Below, in pieces: positions 18,619 to 29,137 of a stretch of 64,000 nt of DNA. Origin of the DNA: JAAFJT01 sp043772905. Lineage in GTDB: Bacteria > Bacteroidota > Bacteroidia > Chitinophagales > Saprospiraceae. Position 1 is the first letter of the stretch. Every line of letters begins with the position of its first letter. Under the pieces are notes generated by a model, which saw only the letters and a program-made list of their open reading frames with translations, was not told the DNA's origin and did no database searches. The stretch is taken from contig JAYVFS010000274.1 in the NCBI GenBank assembly GCA_043772905.1, forward strand, positions 7,675-71,674, given 5' to 3'. A program made the translations under genes and the position numbers.

Positions 18619-19095
18619 ATGAAGACAATCGTGTTCGCCCTTGGGGTGACTTTTTTGAGTTTTTTATCGGTTTCGACCCTTTCTGCTCAAAAATCTTTTG
18701 AGTGGGATTACTACAAAGTGTCCATCGAATTGCCCGACGATTTCAAAGTCGTGAAAAACACCGACAACGAATTTGAATGTGACGGTGATGGCATGAGCCT
18801 CATGATGTATGTCTTTGACGACGGCGATGTCACTCTCGCAGACATGAACAAAGCCACTCGGAAATTGGGTCGAGACCTGAAATTTGAACTAAAAGATGAG
18901 CATTATGAGCTGGATTACAACGGTTTCAAAGGTGAATACATCTTGGGTTTCAAAGACGGGCACCAAATCATGGTTGCTGGCTTGATTAATCCCAAAAACG
19001 CAACGAATTTCTTCATCGTTATCATCTTTGAAGATGGCGACGACCAAGCGGAAACAGATGGCGTGGCTATTTTGAACAGTTTGGAAAATCTTTAA
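18619..19095 (+). CDS. Secreted hypothetical protein
   Basis: 158 residues with a signal peptide (cleavage after STLSAQ). The mature domain is alternating strand/helix with many acidic residues (DDFKVVKNTDNEFECDGDG). No catalytic motif or named family recognised. It has its own hairpin terminator. Confidence 0.7.
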   Translation: MKTIVFALGVTFLSFLSVSTLSAQKSFEWDYYKVSIELPDDFKVVKNTDNEFECDGDGMSLMMYVFDDGDVTLADMNKATRKLGRDLKFELKDEHYELDYNGFKGEYILGFKDGHQIMVAGLINPKNATNFFIVIIFEDGDDQAETDGVAILNSLENL

Positions 19096-19127
19096 TAGAA
19101 TAGTTTTATCATTGTCAAGATGATCTG

Positions 19128-19157
19128 AAAGGCTGCTTTTACGAAGGCAGCCTTTTC
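19128..19157 (+). terminator. Rho-independent terminator
   Basis: Stem AAAGGCTGC (19128-19136) pairs with GCAGCCTTT (19147-19155), followed by T-rich sequence. It is between convergent genes. Confidence 0.85.
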
Positions 19158-19173
19158 TGTTTTAAAAGGCTTC

Positions 19174-19608
19174 TTAGACTTTCAATAAATCAATATATTG
19201 ATGATTCAAATGATTGAAGTCATTGTCGGTGGTTATAAACTTAAATTGCCCGATATGCGCCGTAGCTGCTAACCAAATATCATTTTTACCCATACTCCGC
19301 GCCGATAAACCCAAAGGACGACCCGCTAATTTGCCTTGACTGAATGCATCTATTTCAGCATAAGCATGTATTATTTGTTCGTAAATGCCTATAAGTTGGA
19401 TTTGTTCGATGATTTCTTGCAAACGTTGTCTGCGTGAAGCACCCCAATTGAGTTGATAAGCCAATGACTCGATTTCGCCAATGTTAATGACTGATAGAAA
19501 TACGTTATTGCCTTCATCGAAAAAGAGAAAACGTGTTTTCCAATCGTTGTATTTATCCGAATTGCGGATATAATGCACCAAAATATTGGTGTCCCATAAG
19601 TAGTTCAT
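19174..19608 (-). CDS. vapC: PIN-domain toxin, VapC type (second module)
   Basis: 144 residues with PIN acidic residues in YLWDTNILVHYI, IGEIESLAY, GKNDIWLAAT and TTDNDFNHL. It is close in sequence to the PIN protein at 15405-15857 but has a different partner. It is expressed downstream of the UPF0175 gene (33-base gap). Expected to be an Mg2+-dependent RNase neutralised by that partner. Confidence 0.9.
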   Translation of the reverse strand: MNYLWDTNILVHYIRNSDKYNDWKTRFLFFDEGNNVFLSVINIGEIESLAYQLNWGASRRQRLQEIIEQIQLIGIYEQIIHAYAEIDAFSQGKLAGRPLGLSARSMGKNDIWLAATAHIGQFKFITTDNDFNHLNHQYIDLLKV

Positions 19609-19641
19609 AGTTGCAAGAAGTAAAGTGAGAGAATAATGGAT

Positions 19642-19977
19642 TTACAACATTTTACACAGTTCTTCGGCAGAAGGTTCGTTTTCAAAAAGTTCAACGAGTG
19701 CCGATATATGAGTCGTTTGCACCGCAAAAGCCGTTAAGTCTTTCGGGAATTTCTCACTGTTTAAGGAAACAGGTGTCCAGGTTCGGACAATTTTGGACGG
19801 TTGCGTAGGCAAAATATGGCGTTCCCGCAGTACAAGTGTAAAAGCCTCTACCGTCAAACGGGCAATGTCTGCTGCTTGATAAAGCGTAATGCCTTTTTTA
19901 TCAAATAATGTCACCGCCAATTCTAAACGAACTTCGGCTTCTGTCATTTGAATGTTGTCATTGATTTCTAATATCAT
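19642..19977 (-). CDS. UPF0175 family antitoxin
   Basis: Start at ATG 19977 (MILEINDNIQMTEAEVRLELAV), 111 residues; the upstream extension has no domain. The region LELAVTLFDKKGITLYQAADIARLT is the UPF0175 signature, a helical DNA-binding segment found in antitoxins next to PIN toxins. The C-terminus is acidic and probably wraps the toxin. Confidence 0.85.
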   Translation of the reverse strand: MILEINDNIQMTEAEVRLELAVTLFDKKGITLYQAADIARLTVEAFTLVLRERHILPTQPSKIVRTWTPVSLNSEKFPKDLTAFAVQTTHISALVELFENEPSAEELCKML

Positions 19978-20044
19978 CTTGAATGGGTTTTGATGTGCGT
20001 ACAAAAATAATACAAATTTCTGAATGACCCATAAAATCACCTCT

Positions 20045-22015
<1,971 letters not shown>

Positions 22016-22114
22016 ACATATATAAACGTTATTTTTTGTCATTCTGAGGAGAACTGGCACTTAAACGGTGTCGTCTAAAACGGAATGACGCAGTAAAGGG
22101 GTTCGAGTACCATA

Positions 22115-22141
22115 TTCGGGGAACTTTTAAAGTTCCCCGAA
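22115..22141. repeat. Palindromic hairpin TTCGGGGAAC...
   Basis: TTCGGGGAACTTT (22115-22127) is complementary to AAAGTTCCCCGAA (22129-22141). Lies between the lipoprotein and BtuB-like genes, which are co-directional, so it may modulate their relative expression. Related to 34122-34154. Confidence 0.85.
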
Positions 22142-22175
22142 CATAAAGTTCCTCTCCTACAAACGAAGCGCGTCA

Positions 22176-22241
22176 TTAGTAACGCAGTGAAAGAATCTAA
22201 ATGATTGATTATCAGATTCTTTCACTACGTTCAGAATGACA
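22176..22241. repeat. Imperfect inverted repeat related to 13986-14102
   Basis: AACGCAGTGAAAGAATCT (22181-22198) pairs with AGATTCTTTCACTACGTT (22214-22231), one mismatch; the outer GTCATT/AATGAC pair is disturbed. The same word family forms the perfect repeat at 13986-14102. Confidence 0.8.
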
Positions 22242-22249
22242 AAAATCAA

Positions 22250-23299
22250 TTATTGAAACCAAAAATTACTCGGTGCAATCCCTGTTTTCAAAGAATCTTG
22301 CAGCGTTTTGGTGCTGTTAAACACATAAACAACACCTGCGGAGCTGAAATTCTTAGCATCGGCGCAAAAAATATTGCCTGTTTTCGGGTCAATACCCAAA
22401 CCATATAAGGCAGCAAAGGTCGCAGATGTCGCTGGTTTGTCAATCCATACTGAGGGGGTCACCGAAGTGAGATCTTTTTGATAAATCGCCTTGCCACCGA
22501 CAAAATACAACGTGTTTTTAGTGCTGTTAATGACTAAAGAACTCGAACCTTGCGGCACATTGAAAGTCGCCACGACTGCATTGTTTTTAATCTGTACCAA
22601 TTTGCCATTCGCTGCGCCCCATGCACCACCGCACAAGACCCACACATCGCCATTGGCATCTTGCGCAAGACTGTTGGGTGCCACGCCGACGTTGATTTTT
22701 GATGTTACGGCTTCCGAAGCCACGTCAATAATGGCCACTGTCGAGTCTTTGTCGAAACCACCATTGTTGACCGTCCAAACAGCCGTACCGACACGCAACA
22801 AACGCTCTGCGCCTTTGCCTGTGGCAATGGTTTTAGTGAATTTCTTTGTCGCCAAATCCAATACTTTGACCGCACCGACAACGCCATTGCTGCCCCATTC
22901 GCTGACAAAAGCCTTTTTGTCATCAATATTAAGGAAATAACGCGGTAAAGTTGTCCCAACAATAGAATCTTTGAACTTAAAGGTGTTCGCATCCACCACC
23001 ATCAACTTATTGGCATTGTTGACGACGAGATACGCCTTACCATTGGCAACAGACATTGATTGCAAAATGTTGCCAATCGCTGCGCCCGCGTTTTCAGTCG
23101 CAAAAATGTCGTTTTTGAGACCGCCAACAGTGCGGCTGTACGAACTGACGGTGCCTGTACCGCCTGAAAATGCGCCTTCTTGCGTAATAAAAACAGTGTT
23201 TTGATAAGGTTGGACGGCAGTCGGTTCTGTCTCTTTGCCGCAAGACGCAACAAGGACGGTGAGGGCAAGTGTTTTTGCCCAAAACATGATGTTTTTCAT
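22250..23299 (-). CDS. Beta-propeller surface lipoprotein, BtuG/YncE-like
   Basis: Start chosen at 23299 (MKNIMFWAKT), 349 residues, with lipobox VASC. Repeated blades of about 45 residues carry VDANTFKF, VLDLATKKF, IIDVASEAV and similar motifs, giving a seven-bladed YVTN/YncE-type propeller. In Bacteroides the lipoprotein BtuG has this fold and binds cobalamin for BtuB. Position between a cobalamin riboswitch and a TonB receptor supports the same role. A 10-mer copy at 22448 encodes TPSVW. Confidence 0.82.
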   Translation of the reverse strand: MKNIMFWAKTLALTVLVASCGKETEPTAVQPYQNTVFITQEGAFSGGTGTVSSYSRTVGGLKNDIFATENAGAAIGNILQSMSVANGKAYLVVNNANKLMVVDANTFKFKDSIVGTTLPRYFLNIDDKKAFVSEWGSNGVVGAVKVLDLATKKFTKTIATGKGAERLLRVGTAVWTVNNGGFDKDSTVAIIDVASEAVTSKINVGVAPNSLAQDANGDVWVLCGGAWGAANGKLVQIKNNAVVATFNVPQGSSSLVINSTKNTLYFVGGKAIYQKDLTSVTPSVWIDKPATSATFAALYGLGIDPKTGNIFCADAKNFSSAGVVYVFNSTKTLQDSLKTGIAPSNFWFQ

Positions 23300-23355
23300 A
23301 AAAAAAGTTAAGAAATTGGTGAATAAAATAAGTTTTTTCCCGAACTTATTGACCC

Positions 23356-23479
23356 ACAGGAAAGCGGAAGGATGTTTAATGATGAATGATAAAGTATGAA
23401 TGATGAATAATGCTAAAACAGCATAACTCATCATCTAAGATTCATCATTTATCATTCATAAATCATCATTCTTTCCTGT
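23356..23479 (-). repeat. Long imperfect hairpin built from ATGATGAAT repeats after the riboswitch
   Basis: Outer arms ACAGGAAAG (23356-23364) and CTTTCCTGT (23471-23479) enclose two opposed arrays of ATGATGAAT/ATTCATCAT units and an inner ATGCTAAAACAGCAT stem (23410-23424). It lies between the riboswitch aptamer and the start codon, where an expression platform is expected. Confidence 0.75.
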
Positions 23480-23494
23480 TTTCCCGCAGGTTTT

Positions 23495-23720
23495 GAATTC
23501 GTGAGATTCGGGCAGGTCTTCTGACTCGTCGGCTTTTTATCGTCTTCCCATTTGCCCCCCTCAGTAAAAAGAGGTTTAAACAGTGACTTCATTGATAAAC
23601 AGTGTTTGATGGACATCAAAAAATGTCCAAAACCAACTTACAGCTGCGGGAACAGTCTTGGTTTTTCACCAAATTCCCTTTTAATGTCGCGCTTTGGGGC
23701 GTGACAACCAAAATCGGCGG
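23495..23720 (-). promoter_or_regulatory. Cobalamin (B12) riboswitch with a 10-mer copy in a variable arm
   Basis: Read on the minus strand, the order is GGGAATTTGGTGAAAAACCA, then GACTGTTCCCGCAGCTGTAA (B12-box region), a CACTG element, GGGAAGACG, and the terminal GAGTCAGAAGACCTGCC. These are the conserved pieces of the cobalamin aptamer in the right order. It controls the BtuG-like and BtuB-like genes, which B12 should repress. TACTGAGGGGGG lies between CACTG and GGGAAG, in a peripheral arm that varies between species. Confidence 0.93.
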
Positions 23721-23750
23721 CGAAGGTATAAATATTTAGATGATTGGGTT

Positions 23751-23838
23751 AGGTATAGTAAACAGAAAATGGGATAGTTTTTTATTTTTTTTTGCAAAAA
23801 AAAAGCAAAAACTATCCCATTTTCTGTTTACTATACCT
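23751..23838. repeat. 32-bp inverted repeat in a divergent promoter region
   Basis: AGGTATAGTAAACAGAAAAT (23751 on) and its exact complement ending at 23838 form arms of about 32 bases with an A/T-rich centre. It lies between the start region of the B12 riboswitch transcript and the ornithine cyclodeaminase start at 23871. It could be a dual operator, a transcription barrier or another repeat family. Confidence 0.85.
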
Positions 23839-23870
23839 CCTTAAATCTTATTTCAATTAAAACTAAGACA

Positions 23871-24842
23871 ATGACATTTTTTGACGCAAAACAAATCGAA
23901 GAACTGTTACCCATGCACGACTGCATAAACGTGATGCGCGCCGTTTTTTCACTAAATTTAGAAGAAGAAACGCTGAATCCGCTGCGCAACATCATTCCAT
24001 TGCCCAACGGTGCGGGTTTGATGGGTTTGATGCCCGCTTATATCCAGCCTTACAAAGTGATGGGTGTTAAAGTATTGAGCGTTTTTTTTGACAATTATAA
24101 AAAAGGTTTGAGTTCACATCAAGGCATCGTCAATCTGTTTGAAACGAAGACGGGACAACTGCTTGCGAGCTTTGATGCGGACAGTATTACAGGCATCAGA
24201 ACGGCAGCGGTCAGTGCTTTGATGACTGATTTGTTGGCTATAAAAGAGGCGGAAACCTTGTGTTTGATTGGTAGCGGTGTCCAAGCGGAAAAACATCTTG
24301 AAGCCATTAGTTTGGTCAGACCTTTAAAAAACGTAAACGTTTGGAGTCAAAACTATGAGAATGCACAAGCTTTTGTAGCGAAAGTTGCGCCAAACTACCC
24401 CCTCAGTATAAAAGCCTTTGCGACTGCCAAAGAAGCGGTTAAAGATGCCGACATCGTTTGTACCGTTACATCTGCCTCAAATCCAGTCATTTATAACGAT
24501 TGGCTCAAACCACATGTGCATATCAACGCCGTAGGTGCTTGTTCGGCGGATAGACGAGAATTGGACGGCGACATTGTGTTGCAAGCAGATGTTTATGTGG
24601 ACAGTTATACCTCTGCGCAACATGAAGCAGGTGATATTATTTTGGCAGCAACAGCAGAACGGACGGTTTCAGACATCATAAAAGCGGATATTCACGACAT
24701 TTTGACGCATAAAATCCTCGTTGACGTGCATAAAAAGACCGTTTTTGAATCTTTGGGCATTGCGATTGAAGATGTGGCGGCTGCATGGCATTGTTGGAAT
24801 ACACAGAATCTTAGGGAGATTCCAAATCTCCCTAAGATTTGA
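23871..24842 (+). CDS. Ornithine cyclodeaminase / mu-crystallin family protein
   Basis: 323 residues. The Rossmann motif LIGSGVQAEKHLEAI (about residue 140) and the substrate-site region DSITGIRTAAVSALM are typical. Members convert L-ornithine to proline or act as ketimine reductases; the substrate cannot be told here. The last 12 codons form a near-perfect hairpin (24807-24840), so the terminator-like stem is inside the coding end (REIPNLPKI). A 10-mer copy at 24399 encodes YPLSI, and another follows the stop codon. Confidence 0.9.
   Translation: MTFFDAKQIEELLPMHDCINVMRAVFSLNLEEETLNPLRNIIPLPNGAGLMGLMPAYIQPYKVMGVKVLSVFFDNYKKGLSSHQGIVNLFETKTGQLLASFDADSITGIRTAAVSALMTDLLAIKEAETLCLIGSGVQAEKHLEAISLVRPLKNVNVWSQNYENAQAFVAKVAPNYPLSIKAFATAKEAVKDADIVCTVTSASNPVIYNDWLKPHVHINAVGACSADRRELDGDIVLQADVYVDSYTSAQHEAGDIILAATAERTVSDIIKADIHDILTHKILVDVHKKTVFESLGIAIEDVAAAWHCWNTQNLREIPNLPKI
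24807..24840. terminator. Hairpin overlapping the 3' end of the cyclodeaminase gene
   Basis: AATCTTAGGGAGATT pairs with AATCTCCCTAAGATT around a short loop. It is part of the same hairpin design as 22115, 34122, 45769 and 63697. The stop codon follows directly at 24840-24842. Confidence 0.8.
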
Positions 24843-24884
24843 ACCCATTTAGGCTGACCCCTCAGTATAAACGCTCTATTTGAA

Positions 24885-25772
24885 CTAAAACGCCACATAT
24901 TGATATAGCATTTCAGAAACATCTGCCAAAGCCGCAACACCTGCATTGACATCTGTCAAACCTTTGGACAAAAGAACGACGACATATTGCCGTCCATCAG
25001 GCAAATAAACAATGCCCGAATCGTTTTGAACGCCTGTAATACTGCCTGTTTTATGTGCCACAACAACTGTTTTGGGTAGTTTTGAAGGAATAATCGAATT
25101 AAAATGCTGGTCAGTCAATATCTTAATCATGGCTTTCGATGCCCGTTTGTTCACAGCTTTGTGTTTGGCGATTTTTTCAAAAATCAACATCAAATCGTAA
25201 GCGGTGACGGTGTTGTTCAGACCTGCGTTAAAGGCTTTGGTGTCTTCTACCCCCCTCAGTACTTGGATGTCATTTGCGCCAAACGTGCGCATGGTGGCAT
25301 TGACGTTTTTGGCGTTGACCAAATCAATCAACACATTGGTTGCCAAGTTGCTGCTGCGGATAATCATCTGATAAGTGAGGTCATAAATCGTCATTTTATG
25401 ACCTATCTTCTGATAAATGCTGTCCGCACTGTCGTCGGCAATGTCCAAACTGAACGGGCTGCCGTCCACAATGCTTTTGAAGCTGTTTGTCAAGGGAATA
25501 GAATCCTTTAAAGCGAATTTCCTCGCTTTGGCTTGTTTATAAACCTCTATCATCACAGGCGTTTTCATGGTGCTGGCGGCATGAAAGTTCTCTTTTTCAT
25601 TGACAAACAGGGTTTGACCCGTTTTTAAATCTTTGAAAGCGACGGCAAAACTGCCGTTAACTGTTGTCAATTTATCTTGAATCGCTTGTTTGACTTGCTC
25701 AATAGATGTTTTTTGCGCCTTTAAAGGTAGCAAAAGGACGACGAAGTACAAGAAAAGAATGTGGTTTTTCAT
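24885..25772 (-). CDS. Class A beta-lactamase-like serine hydrolase
   Basis: Start chosen at 25772 (MKNHILFLYF), 295 residues with a signal peptide. Active-site serine in STMK (SxxK), then SSN where class A enzymes have SDN, and KTG in AHKTGSITG. The glutamate loop reads GVEDTKAFNAGLNN instead of the usual ExxLN, so lactam hydrolysis is uncertain. It could be a housekeeping periplasmic hydrolase. A 10-mer copy with six Gs encodes VLRGV directly before this loop. Confidence 0.85.
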   Translation of the reverse strand: MKNHILFLYFVVLLLPLKAQKTSIEQVKQAIQDKLTTVNGSFAVAFKDLKTGQTLFVNEKENFHAASTMKTPVMIEVYKQAKARKFALKDSIPLTNSFKSIVDGSPFSLDIADDSADSIYQKIGHKMTIYDLTYQMIIRSSNLATNVLIDLVNAKNVNATMRTFGANDIQVLRGVEDTKAFNAGLNNTVTAYDLMLIFEKIAKHKAVNKRASKAMIKILTDQHFNSIIPSKLPKTVVVAHKTGSITGVQNDSGIVYLPDGRQYVVVLLSKGLTDVNAGVAALADVSEMLYQYVAF

Positions 25773-25938
25773 ATTTGATGATTTGATGTTTGGAAATACT
25801 TTTGACAACTTTATTGGGTAAAGATAGAAAGGGAAAATGGTATTTTTAAACGAAAAATGACGGAGCGATTTACATCACTCCGCCAAGGTATTGTGCTTTA
25901 AAAGTTGAATTAGTTTTTGAAATAGCCCTTAATGGGAC

Positions 25939-26616
25939 TTAAAAATGAACGCCCACCGTCAAACCGATGCCCCGATTGCGGCGATAAGGTTCGCTTGAAC
26001 TTGAATTGGTGGCATTATCATCTAACAAGTTGTTGATACCTAAATTGTAACGACCTTCAAGGTACATTTTACCTAATGAAAGACCTGCACCAACGTTAAA
26101 ACCCCAGTCAATGCGTTTTTCAGTGTTCGCATCATCAGTATAATCCACCGTTTTGTTAGATGTAGAAGTCACACCTAAGAACGTTAACTCGTTTTTGTAT
26201 TTGCCATTCAAAGCAATACCGACGTAAGGACCACCCAAAACATAAAAACCGATGCCTTCCCCAGAAGTATTGCCCAAACCTAATTTCAAAGAAACAGGTA
26301 CTTCAATGTAGTTTGACGTAAAGGTTGAAATGTACTTGTTGTTTTCGTCCGTAATATATTGTGATTTACCGCCCTTTTGGATAAAGACCAATTCAGGTTG
26401 AATCGCAACATTATTGGAGATTTTAAAAGGCATGGCTACCGCAAATTGAAAACCAAAGATGGATTGGTTTTCATAATCCTTGTAATTTTTTTCTGTTGCA
26501 TTGGCAGACATGCTGGCAATGTTGATACCGCCACGGATACTTGCTTGTGCTTGAAGACTTTGTGTTGAAACAATTGCCATAACGAACATGAGGACTAATA
26601 CAATTACTTTTTTCAT
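25939..26616 (-). CDS. Outer-membrane beta-barrel protein (PorT-like)
   Basis: 225 residues, signal peptide cleaved near SLQAQ, mature start ASIRGGINIASM. Alternating strands end in GIGLTVGVHF with a terminal phenylalanine, the usual barrel-assembly signal. Similar in design to 5672-6274 but with longer loops. Function unknown; single gene. Confidence 0.82.
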   Translation of the reverse strand: MKKVIVLVLMFVMAIVSTQSLQAQASIRGGINIASMSANATEKNYKDYENQSIFGFQFAVAMPFKISNNVAIQPELVFIQKGGKSQYITDENNKYISTFTSNYIEVPVSLKLGLGNTSGEGIGFYVLGGPYVGIALNGKYKNELTFLGVTSTSNKTVDYTDDANTEKRIDWGFNVGAGLSLGKMYLEGRYNLGINNLLDDNATNSSSSEPYRRNRGIGLTVGVHF

Positions 26617-26801
26617 TTTTTCTAGTTTTAAAATATATAATTTAATGATTTATAATAATACTTAAAAAACCTTGCCACAATTGTATCCCCTCAATATGTG
26701 TGTAATGTGGGGAATAGTGGGTATTTATTTCCCCAAACTGGTTAATACTTATTAATGTCGGGGTGAATTAGAGGCACCCAGACATTCAGCATAAAAAAAA
26801 A

Positions 26802-26831
26802 TCCGCTTTCAATTATTAATTGAAAACGGAC
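26802..26831 (-). terminator. Rho-independent terminator for the TspO-like gene
   Basis: On the minus strand, TCCGTTTTCAATT pairs with AATTGAAAGCGGA, followed by nine T. It ends transcription from 27654 downward. Confidence 0.85.
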
Positions 26832-26862
26832 AGCATTATTGAACAAATTACTATAAACCTTT

Positions 26863-27654
26863 TTAGATAGTCCAGTACTTAGTGCGATTGAGCGTGGTAA
26901 ATAAGACCAGCAACGCACAGAGTGTAACTAACAAATTCATGGATAATGAGGGTATGGCATCCGTTAGACGAATCATTAAAATACCGCCGAGTGCCCACAA
27001 AACAATTATCCCATAAGCGACATTATTTAATTTGGTAACACTCCAACAAGCGATAAGCGATCCGAAAAGCACCATGGTCATTTGCCAAAAGCGCGGGTCG
27101 AGTCCGAAACCATTCCACTCAATTTTAGTCAGATAAGCGGCAACATTACTAATCATGGCTATCGAAATCCACCCCAAATAGAGGCCAAAAGGGATTTTTA
27201 AATACAACCGATACTTAGGTGTCGCCGTTAACTCGAAACTGATACGACGGTTAATCTCAATGAGGGTAAATAATAAACCCATCATCAACAGAGTCGAAAA
27301 AAATAATTTCTCATAGTGCCAAGCTAATATCCATGTGCTGTTTAAAACACAAGTTAATAGAAATAGTAAACCTGTCTTCCGCGTGACCATATAATCCGCT
27401 GGGCTAATATTTTTTAAAAAAAGTGATCTCAATTGCCAAATAACAAACATCAAAAGGGCCGCGTAAATGACTCCCCATACAGAAAACGTGATGGACGCGG
27501 GTGTGAACAAGTTATTGTACTTATCTGATACCTCATTCATGGTTACGCTATTGATATTTCCCATTAAGGATGCATAATTGACAAACAACATTCCAAGAAA
27601 GAAGATGAGATTCAGTACCAGTATAGTCCTAACGATTAATGATTGCTTATTCAT
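26863..27654 (-). CDS. Tryptophan-rich membrane protein (TspO/MBR-related)
   Basis: 263 residues with about eight hydrophobic segments. FTPASITFSVWGVIYAALL and the LNSTWILAWHYE segment match TspO-related proteins. The usual TspO core has five segments, so this is the longer bacterial form. The ligand (porphyrin-like in TspO) is not established here. It is probably co-transcribed with the upstream coiled-coil lipoprotein gene (11-base gap). Confidence 0.8.
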   Translation of the reverse strand: MNKQSLIVRTILVLNLIFFLGMLFVNYASLMGNINSVTMNEVSDKYNNLFTPASITFSVWGVIYAALLMFVIWQLRSLFLKNISPADYMVTRKTGLLFLLTCVLNSTWILAWHYEKLFFSTLLMMGLLFTLIEINRRISFELTATPKYRLYLKIPFGLYLGWISIAMISNVAAYLTKIEWNGFGLDPRFWQMTMVLFGSLIACWSVTKLNNVAYGIIVLWALGGILMIRLTDAIPSLSMNLLVTLCALLVLFTTLNRTKYWTI

Positions 27655-27665
27655 AGCTTTAAATT

Positions 27666-28148
27666 TTATTGATTAATTTTATCATTCACTTCTTTTAATG
27701 TCTGTTTCACATTAGCAGCGAATTCATTCCAACCGTCTTTCATATCATGACCGACTTCTTTTAAACTTTCATTCAATCGGTCACGAGCGGCTATCAAATC
27801 TTTCTTTTCTTGTGCCCAAGCCTCTTTTTGTTTTTTAGCGGCTTTCTCCATCTTCTTATCGGTTTCTGCTATTTTTTTATTGATATTTGAGATGGAAGCG
27901 TCAATATCTTCTTTAAGTTGTTTGCGGGTTTTTTCCATGTCGTGTTTCATGTCATGAGCCGCATCTTGCATATCTTCGCCTGCGGTTTTAGTTGATTCAC
28001 CGACTTCTTTACCGAAATCCTTGGCGGCTTCTGCCAAATTTTCCGACTTCTTTTCCAATTCGCTTTTAGGTGGCTCGTTGTTACAAGACATAAGCGTTAG
28101 TGAAATAAAAATGGTTGACAGTACGGATGCAAAAAGTATCTTTTTCAT
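27666..28148 (-). CDS. Coiled-coil lipoprotein
   Basis: 160 residues with lipobox LMSC. The rest is charged and helical, rich in KK/EE/DD (KDFGKEVGESTKTAGEDMQDA, EKAAKKQKEAWAQEKKD), like apolipoprotein/LEA-type or YtxH-like stress proteins. It precedes the TspO-related gene. No enzymatic role visible. Confidence 0.75.
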   Translation of the reverse strand: MKKILFASVLSTIFISLTLMSCNNEPPKSELEKKSENLAEAAKDFGKEVGESTKTAGEDMQDAAHDMKHDMEKTRKQLKEDIDASISNINKKIAETDKKMEKAAKKQKEAWAQEKKDLIAARDRLNESLKEVGHDMKDGWNEFAANVKQTLKEVNDKINQ

Positions 28149-28579
28149 AGTTAATTGCTTTTAAAGTTTAATAATAACGTTTGTGTCTAATAATACTAAA
28201 AAATTATGCCAGCCCGTTTTAGGCGGTTTTGTAGCTAAAATTACCCATAATGAGAAAACCTTCCTCTATCTGATCCTATTTTCAAGGTATTTTCTGATAT
28301 TTCTGATGTTTATTCGGCTTTTGGATTTCTTTTTCTATTCCTCCGTTCACAACAGTTTTTCTTGAAACGAAGTTATTGTTTATTTTTAAGTTATTGTTTT
28401 AAGCAAATAATAAAGCATATTAAAAAAGGTCGTTTTCATAACTTTCGGGCATGTTATTGGTTATTAAAAAAGAGATAATTGACAAACATCATTTCAAATA
28501 AAGACAACTTCCTTTTTAAATGATGTATTCAAAGCTGAAATTGTCTTATATTTTTCCACTTTTTCTAAATTCAATAAAA
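28149..28579. other. 431-base intergenic region
   Basis: Divergent promoter region. A 60-codon frame at 28183-28365 has no family or composition support and is not called. No 10-mer copy or strong hairpin seen. Confidence 0.5.
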
Positions 28580-29095
28580 ATGAAACAGAATCAAACGCTA
28601 CTCTTAATGATTATTTTATCCATGATGTTCGTTTGCAATACCGCTTTCATTATTTCTCCGAAAAGTGATGCAAACAGTTCTACAACAGCCATAAATCGTA
28701 CAGCACCCCCTCAGTATAAATCGGAAAAAATGCCTTATTTTAAACAAGTTATGCTTAAAATAATGGACAAAAAGTTCAAAAAAGAGAAAAAAGAGAGCAA
28801 TCCCAATCAATCTGCCAATAGCTCCATCGTTTTGGGTGCCACTTCCTTACTGTCTAATATCGGTATTGTACTTTTATGGCACAGTTCCTCAACGGCCCTT
28901 TTACTACTGGGGCTGGTTTTGCCTACTTTATTGGGTTTGCTTGCTATTTTAATATCTATTATGGTCATTTCAAATATCTCGGCAACGAGACTACAAAAGA
29001 AAAGGGCAAAACTGGGTATTCTATTGGGCGCATTGGGACTCATCACAGGCGTTGCACTTTTTCTATTTGCTTTATACAGTGTTGCAGCCTCGTAA
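28580..29095 (+). CDS. Small membrane protein with three membrane segments
   Basis: Start chosen at ATG 28580 (MKQNQTLLLM), 171 residues. An N-terminal signal-like segment, a charged soluble stretch (residues 25-80, with a 10-mer copy as PPQYK), then three hydrophobic segments including LLLLGLVLPTLLGLLAILIS. The ending resembles short DUF4190-like membrane proteins, but this is weak. Confidence 0.7.
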   Translation: MKQNQTLLLMIILSMMFVCNTAFIISPKSDANSSTTAINRTAPPQYKSEKMPYFKQVMLKIMDKKFKKEKKESNPNQSANSSIVLGATSLLSNIGIVLLWHSSSTALLLLGLVLPTLLGLLAILISIMVISNISATRLQKKRAKLGILLGALGLITGVALFLFALYSVAAS

Positions 29096-29137
29096 TCGTT
29101 TCAAAATTCTTAATGTTCGCCGAAGGGAATGTGTTAT

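Noticed and set aside
28183..28365. 60-codon ORF on +
   Set aside because: Composition is that of intergenic DNA, rich in F/L from AT-rich sequence, with no promoter or neighbour support.
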